From the NCBI GenBank assembly GCA_017436705.1, contig JAFSCP010000036.1, forward strand, positions 1 to 64,000: a stretch of 64,000 nt of DNA, given 5' to 3'. The position numbers and the translations under genes were made by a program. The notes beneath the pieces are model-generated. The model worked only from the letters and a program-made list of their open reading frames with translations. It was not told the origin of the DNA and ran no database searches. The stretch comes from Bacillota bacterium (GTDB lineage Bacteria; Bacillota; Clostridia; Peptostreptococcales; Anaerovoracaceae). This document shows positions 61,923-64,000 of the stretch, in pieces; the first letter of the stretch is position 1; each line of letters begins with the position of its first letter.

Positions 61923-62966
61923 ATGAAGAAGATTATCATCGCACTACTAATTGTAATATTACTGGCAGCAGGAGCTGTATTTATGTTTCTGGGAAGTTTA
62001 GGAAAAGCTCTGGACTCAGATAATACCGAAACTGTCAGCCTTACAATTGAATCTGGTTCCGGTACAGGAACTATAGCCAATGTTCTTTTGGAAAAGGGCA
62101 TCATTGATAATGTCAATGAATTCAAACTCTGGTCCAGAATCAAAGGCTACGACAGCCAGTACAAGGCCGGCACATACACGCTTTCACCGTCTATGGACTA
62201 TCAGGCCATTGCAGACATTATCGTAGGGGGAAAAGTAAATACCACAAACTTCACCATTCCTGAAGGTTACACAATTTATCAGACTGCCCGCTCGCTGGCA
62301 GATCAGGGGCTTGGTGAATATGAAAAGTTTGTTGAGCTTATCGAGGCAGCTGATTTTGATTATGAGTTCCTTGAAGGGGCACAGAACAACAAGAATAAGC
62401 TTGAAGGCTACCTGATGCCTAATACTTACACAATTGATGAAGGAATGAGCGAAGAACAGATTCTTAAGGTTATGCTTAACCAGTTCAGAGAAGACGCTCA
62501 GGACGCTTATGATTACTATTACAACGAAGAATGCAATTCTCCTGCACAGGATTTTACCATCAATGAAATCGTCACTGTGGCGTCCATTATTGAACGTGAA
62601 TGTAAAGTTGACGAAGAAAGACCTCTGGTTGCAAGCGTAATCTACAACCGCCTTGAAAAAGGCATGCCGCTGCAGATGTGTTCCACAGTGCAGTACGTTT
62701 TAGGCAAGCAGAAAGAAGTTCTGACAATTGCTGATACAAAGATTGAATCACCATACAACACTTACATCAATCCGGGTCTTCCTCCAGGACCGATCGCTTC
62801 TCCTGGTAAGGCAGCCATAGAAGCGGCCCTCAATCCGGCAGACACCGATTACCTGTATTTTGTTGTAAGTGAAAAACTTGACGGCACATCAAACTTCTCT
62901 GCAACTTACGATAAATTCTTAAAGGACAAGGCTGCATATGACAAAGCATATTCAGCTGCAAATTAA
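61923..62966 (+). CDS. mltG: Endolytic transglycosylase MltG
   Basis: A 347-residue membrane-anchored YceG/MltG enzyme that cuts nascent peptidoglycan strands. One N-terminal helix (IIIALLIVILLAAGAVFMFLGSL) precedes a LysM-like region. The catalytic domain has TVASIIERECKVDEERPLVASVIYNRL, with the catalytic Glu in the IIERE stretch, and NPGLPPGPIASPG. The usual LQxDPTV reads LQMCSTV. The start is the ATG at 61923 with AAAGGG five bases before; an ATG 21 bases upstream lacks a ribosome site. The order mltG-trmR-U32 peptidase equals B. subtilis yrrL-yrrM-yrrN. Confidence 0.93.
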   Translation: MKKIIIALLIVILLAAGAVFMFLGSLGKALDSDNTETVSLTIESGSGTGTIANVLLEKGIIDNVNEFKLWSRIKGYDSQYKAGTYTLSPSMDYQAIADIIVGGKVNTTNFTIPEGYTIYQTARSLADQGLGEYEKFVELIEAADFDYEFLEGAQNNKNKLEGYLMPNTYTIDEGMSEEQILKVMLNQFREDAQDAYDYYYNEECNSPAQDFTINEIVTVASIIERECKVDEERPLVASVIYNRLEKGMPLQMCSTVQYVLGKQKEVLTIADTKIESPYNTYINPGLPPGPIASPGKAAIEAALNPADTDYLYFVVSEKLDGTSNFSATYDKFLKDKAAYDKAYSAAN

Positions 62967-62972
62967 TTTAAC

Positions 62973-63629
62973 ATGGAAAGAAACATTACTAATCATTTAG
63001 TCACTGAATATATAAATGGGTTTTATGTTCCGGCAACACCGGAGCTTGGTCAGCTCAGAGAAAAATCAGAGGCAGAAAAAGTACCGATTATACTTAAAGA
63101 AACAGAAGATTTTCTCAATGTGTTTCTTAAAATAACAGCCCCAAAGCGGATTCTGGAAATAGGATGCGCGGTGGGGTATTCTGCCATGTTCTTTTCAGAG
63201 TGCTGCGGCGCTCAGGTTGTGACCATTGAAAAAGACCCGGAAGTGGCAGAAACTGCTGCTTCCAATATCGCCCGTCTCGGTTATTCTGACCGCATCAGAG
63301 TGGAGCAGGGAGACGGCGAAGAGGCTGTAAACAGGCTCATTGAAGCCGGTGAAGAACCTTTTGACCTGGTTTTCATCGACGCTGCAAAAAGCCACTATAA
63401 ACGCTTTTTGGAAGCGTCTCTGCCGCTTTGCAGACCTGGGGCAATCATTGTCTCTGACAACGTGCTGATCAAAGGCTGCACAGCCTCAGACCAGTATGAC
63501 CCGACAGGCAAATTTAAAACCAATATCAGAAAAATGCGTGAATATCTGGAGTTCATAACTCACGATGAACGCATGGACACCACCGTAATGTCATGCGGCG
63601 ATGGTCTGTCCATCAGTAAATTAAAATAA
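62973..63629 (+). CDS. trmR: tRNA 5-hydroxyuridine methyltransferase (TrmR, O-methyltransferase family 3)
   Basis: A 218-residue class I SAM O-methyltransferase. The SAM motif is ILEIGCAVGYSAMFF, the metal-binding segment is FDLVFIDAAKSHYKRF and later IIVSDNVLIKG. B. subtilis TrmR (YrrM) methylates 5-hydroxyuridine at tRNA position 34 to mo5U. The call as TrmR, rather than a catechol-type enzyme, rests mainly on the U32-peptidase-family gene next door, whose relatives make the hydroxyuridine. It starts seven bases after mltG. Confidence 0.88.
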   Translation: MERNITNHLVTEYINGFYVPATPELGQLREKSEAEKVPIILKETEDFLNVFLKITAPKRILEIGCAVGYSAMFFSECCGAQVVTIEKDPEVAETAASNIARLGYSDRIRVEQGDGEEAVNRLIEAGEEPFDLVFIDAAKSHYKRFLEASLPLCRPGAIIVSDNVLIKGCTASDQYDPTGKFKTNIRKMREYLEFITHDERMDTTVMSCGDGLSISKLK

Positions 63630-63646
63630 CTCACACAGGAGAACTT

Positions 63647-64000
63647 ATGAAAAAAATCGAACTGCTGGCACCTGCCGGCGATCTTGAAAAACTTAAAATA
63701 GCAGTTCTTTACGGAGCTGATGCAGTGTACTTCGGCGGAGAAATGTTTTCTCTGAGAGCAGGTGCAGGCAACATGACTCTGGAAGAAATGGAGGAAGGTA
63801 TCGCATTTGCCCATGACCACGGTGTAAAGGCATACCTGACAATCAATATCTACGCACATAACGAAGATATCCAGCCGCTGAGAGAATATCTTGGTAAAAT
63901 CAAGGATTTTGACCTTGATGCTTTCATCGTCAGTGACCCTGGCATCGTGATGCTGATCAAGGAAATTATCCCTGGTGCAGAAATTCATCTGAGCACCCAG
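63647..64000 (+). CDS. Peptidase U32 family protein, N-terminal part (TrhP-like, 3' end outside window)
   Basis: The frame opens at ATG 63647 after ACAGGAG and continues to the window end (118 residues seen). It begins with the U32 signature: KIELLAPAGDLEKLKIAVLYGADAVYFGG, then the FSLRAGAGNMTLEEM segment and AYLTINIYAHN. U32-family members next to trmR (YrrN/YrrO, TrhP) take part in hydroxylation of tRNA uridine 34, probably using prephenate. That makes this gene and trmR one modification pathway. The C-terminal Cys-rich part is beyond the window. Confidence 0.92.
   Translation, partial: MKKIELLAPAGDLEKLKIAVLYGADAVYFGGEMFSLRAGAGNMTLEEMEEGIAFAHDHGVKAYLTINIYAHNEDIQPLREYLGKIKDFDLDAFIVSDPGIVMLIKEIIPGAEIHLSTQ

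Noticed and set aside
1-64000. CRISPR array, phage genes, rRNA operon or insertion sequences
   Set aside because: No regularly spaced repeats, transposase or rRNA motifs were noticed; the only mobile-element part is the recombinase end at 1-573.

Overview
The window looks like a chromosomal stretch of an anaerobic member of the Clostridia (Firmicutes). Signs are the single-membrane gene set (HemZ, RNase J, YlbF, YqeK, RsfS, GpsB-free dnaG-rpoD-trmK order), strong AGGAGG ribosome binding sites, sigma-A type promoters, an acyl-CoA dehydratase activase of the anaerobic amino-acid fermenters, and the selenium-associated YedF/DUF3343 pair. Base composition is moderate and quite even, except for the first ~570 bases, which are visibly richer in G+C.

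Layout. 1-573: the 3' end of a large serine recombinase, i.e. the edge of an integrated mobile element. 642-4458 (minus strand): nucleoside hydrolase, a YnjB-like substrate-binding lipoprotein and two permeases; the expected ATPase is missing where the element abuts. 4660-11231 (plus strand, divergent): tandem rhodanese lipoprotein, a three-part fusion (TVP38 membrane domain + DUF2064 glycosyltransferase + ferredoxin/CCG iron-sulfur module), a TIGR04283-type glycosyltransferase, a variant kinase-fold protein, a second TVP38 protein, YedF and DUF3343. 11315-12394: cysteine-rich hypothetical protein. 12510-19945: M16 peptidase, dut, dgt, dnaG, rpoD, trmK, a Nif3-like protein and a 37-residue membrane peptide. 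19972-20319: RNase P RNA. 20373-26588: prfC, MATE exporter, LysR regulator divergent from a lactate-permease-family transporter, Cys-cluster protein. 26744-30979: giant acyl-CoA dehydratase activase. 31071-43564: glnA, yebC, a probable 6S RNA, OPT transporter, polA-coaE-orphan solute-binding protein, tRNA-Leu(CAA)-yajC, sodium:solute symporter, alpha/beta hydrolase. 43737-64000: housekeeping run secDF, rel, dtd, MBL hydrolase, hemZ, hisS, aspS, zinc-ribbon-NadD fusion, yqeK, rsfS, leuS, rnj, ylbF, M24 peptidase, efp, mltG, trmR and the start of a U32 peptidase.

Most interesting part: 642-11231. The same kinds of parts (YnjB/YnjC-type transporter, rhodanese, TVP38 membrane proteins, an iron-sulfur protein) sit together in the Escherichia coli ydjXYZ-ynjABCDE region, here joined by two glycosyltransferases, a kinase-like protein and the selenium/sulfur carrier candidates YedF and DUF3343. 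My inference, not shown by the sequence, is a membrane-linked pathway that takes up or moves a sulfur/selenium (or arsenic-like) compound and places it on a sugar or similar acceptor.

All promoter and terminator calls are by eye. The only gene-free stretch longer than 300 bases (19946-20372) is filled by rnpB and its terminator.
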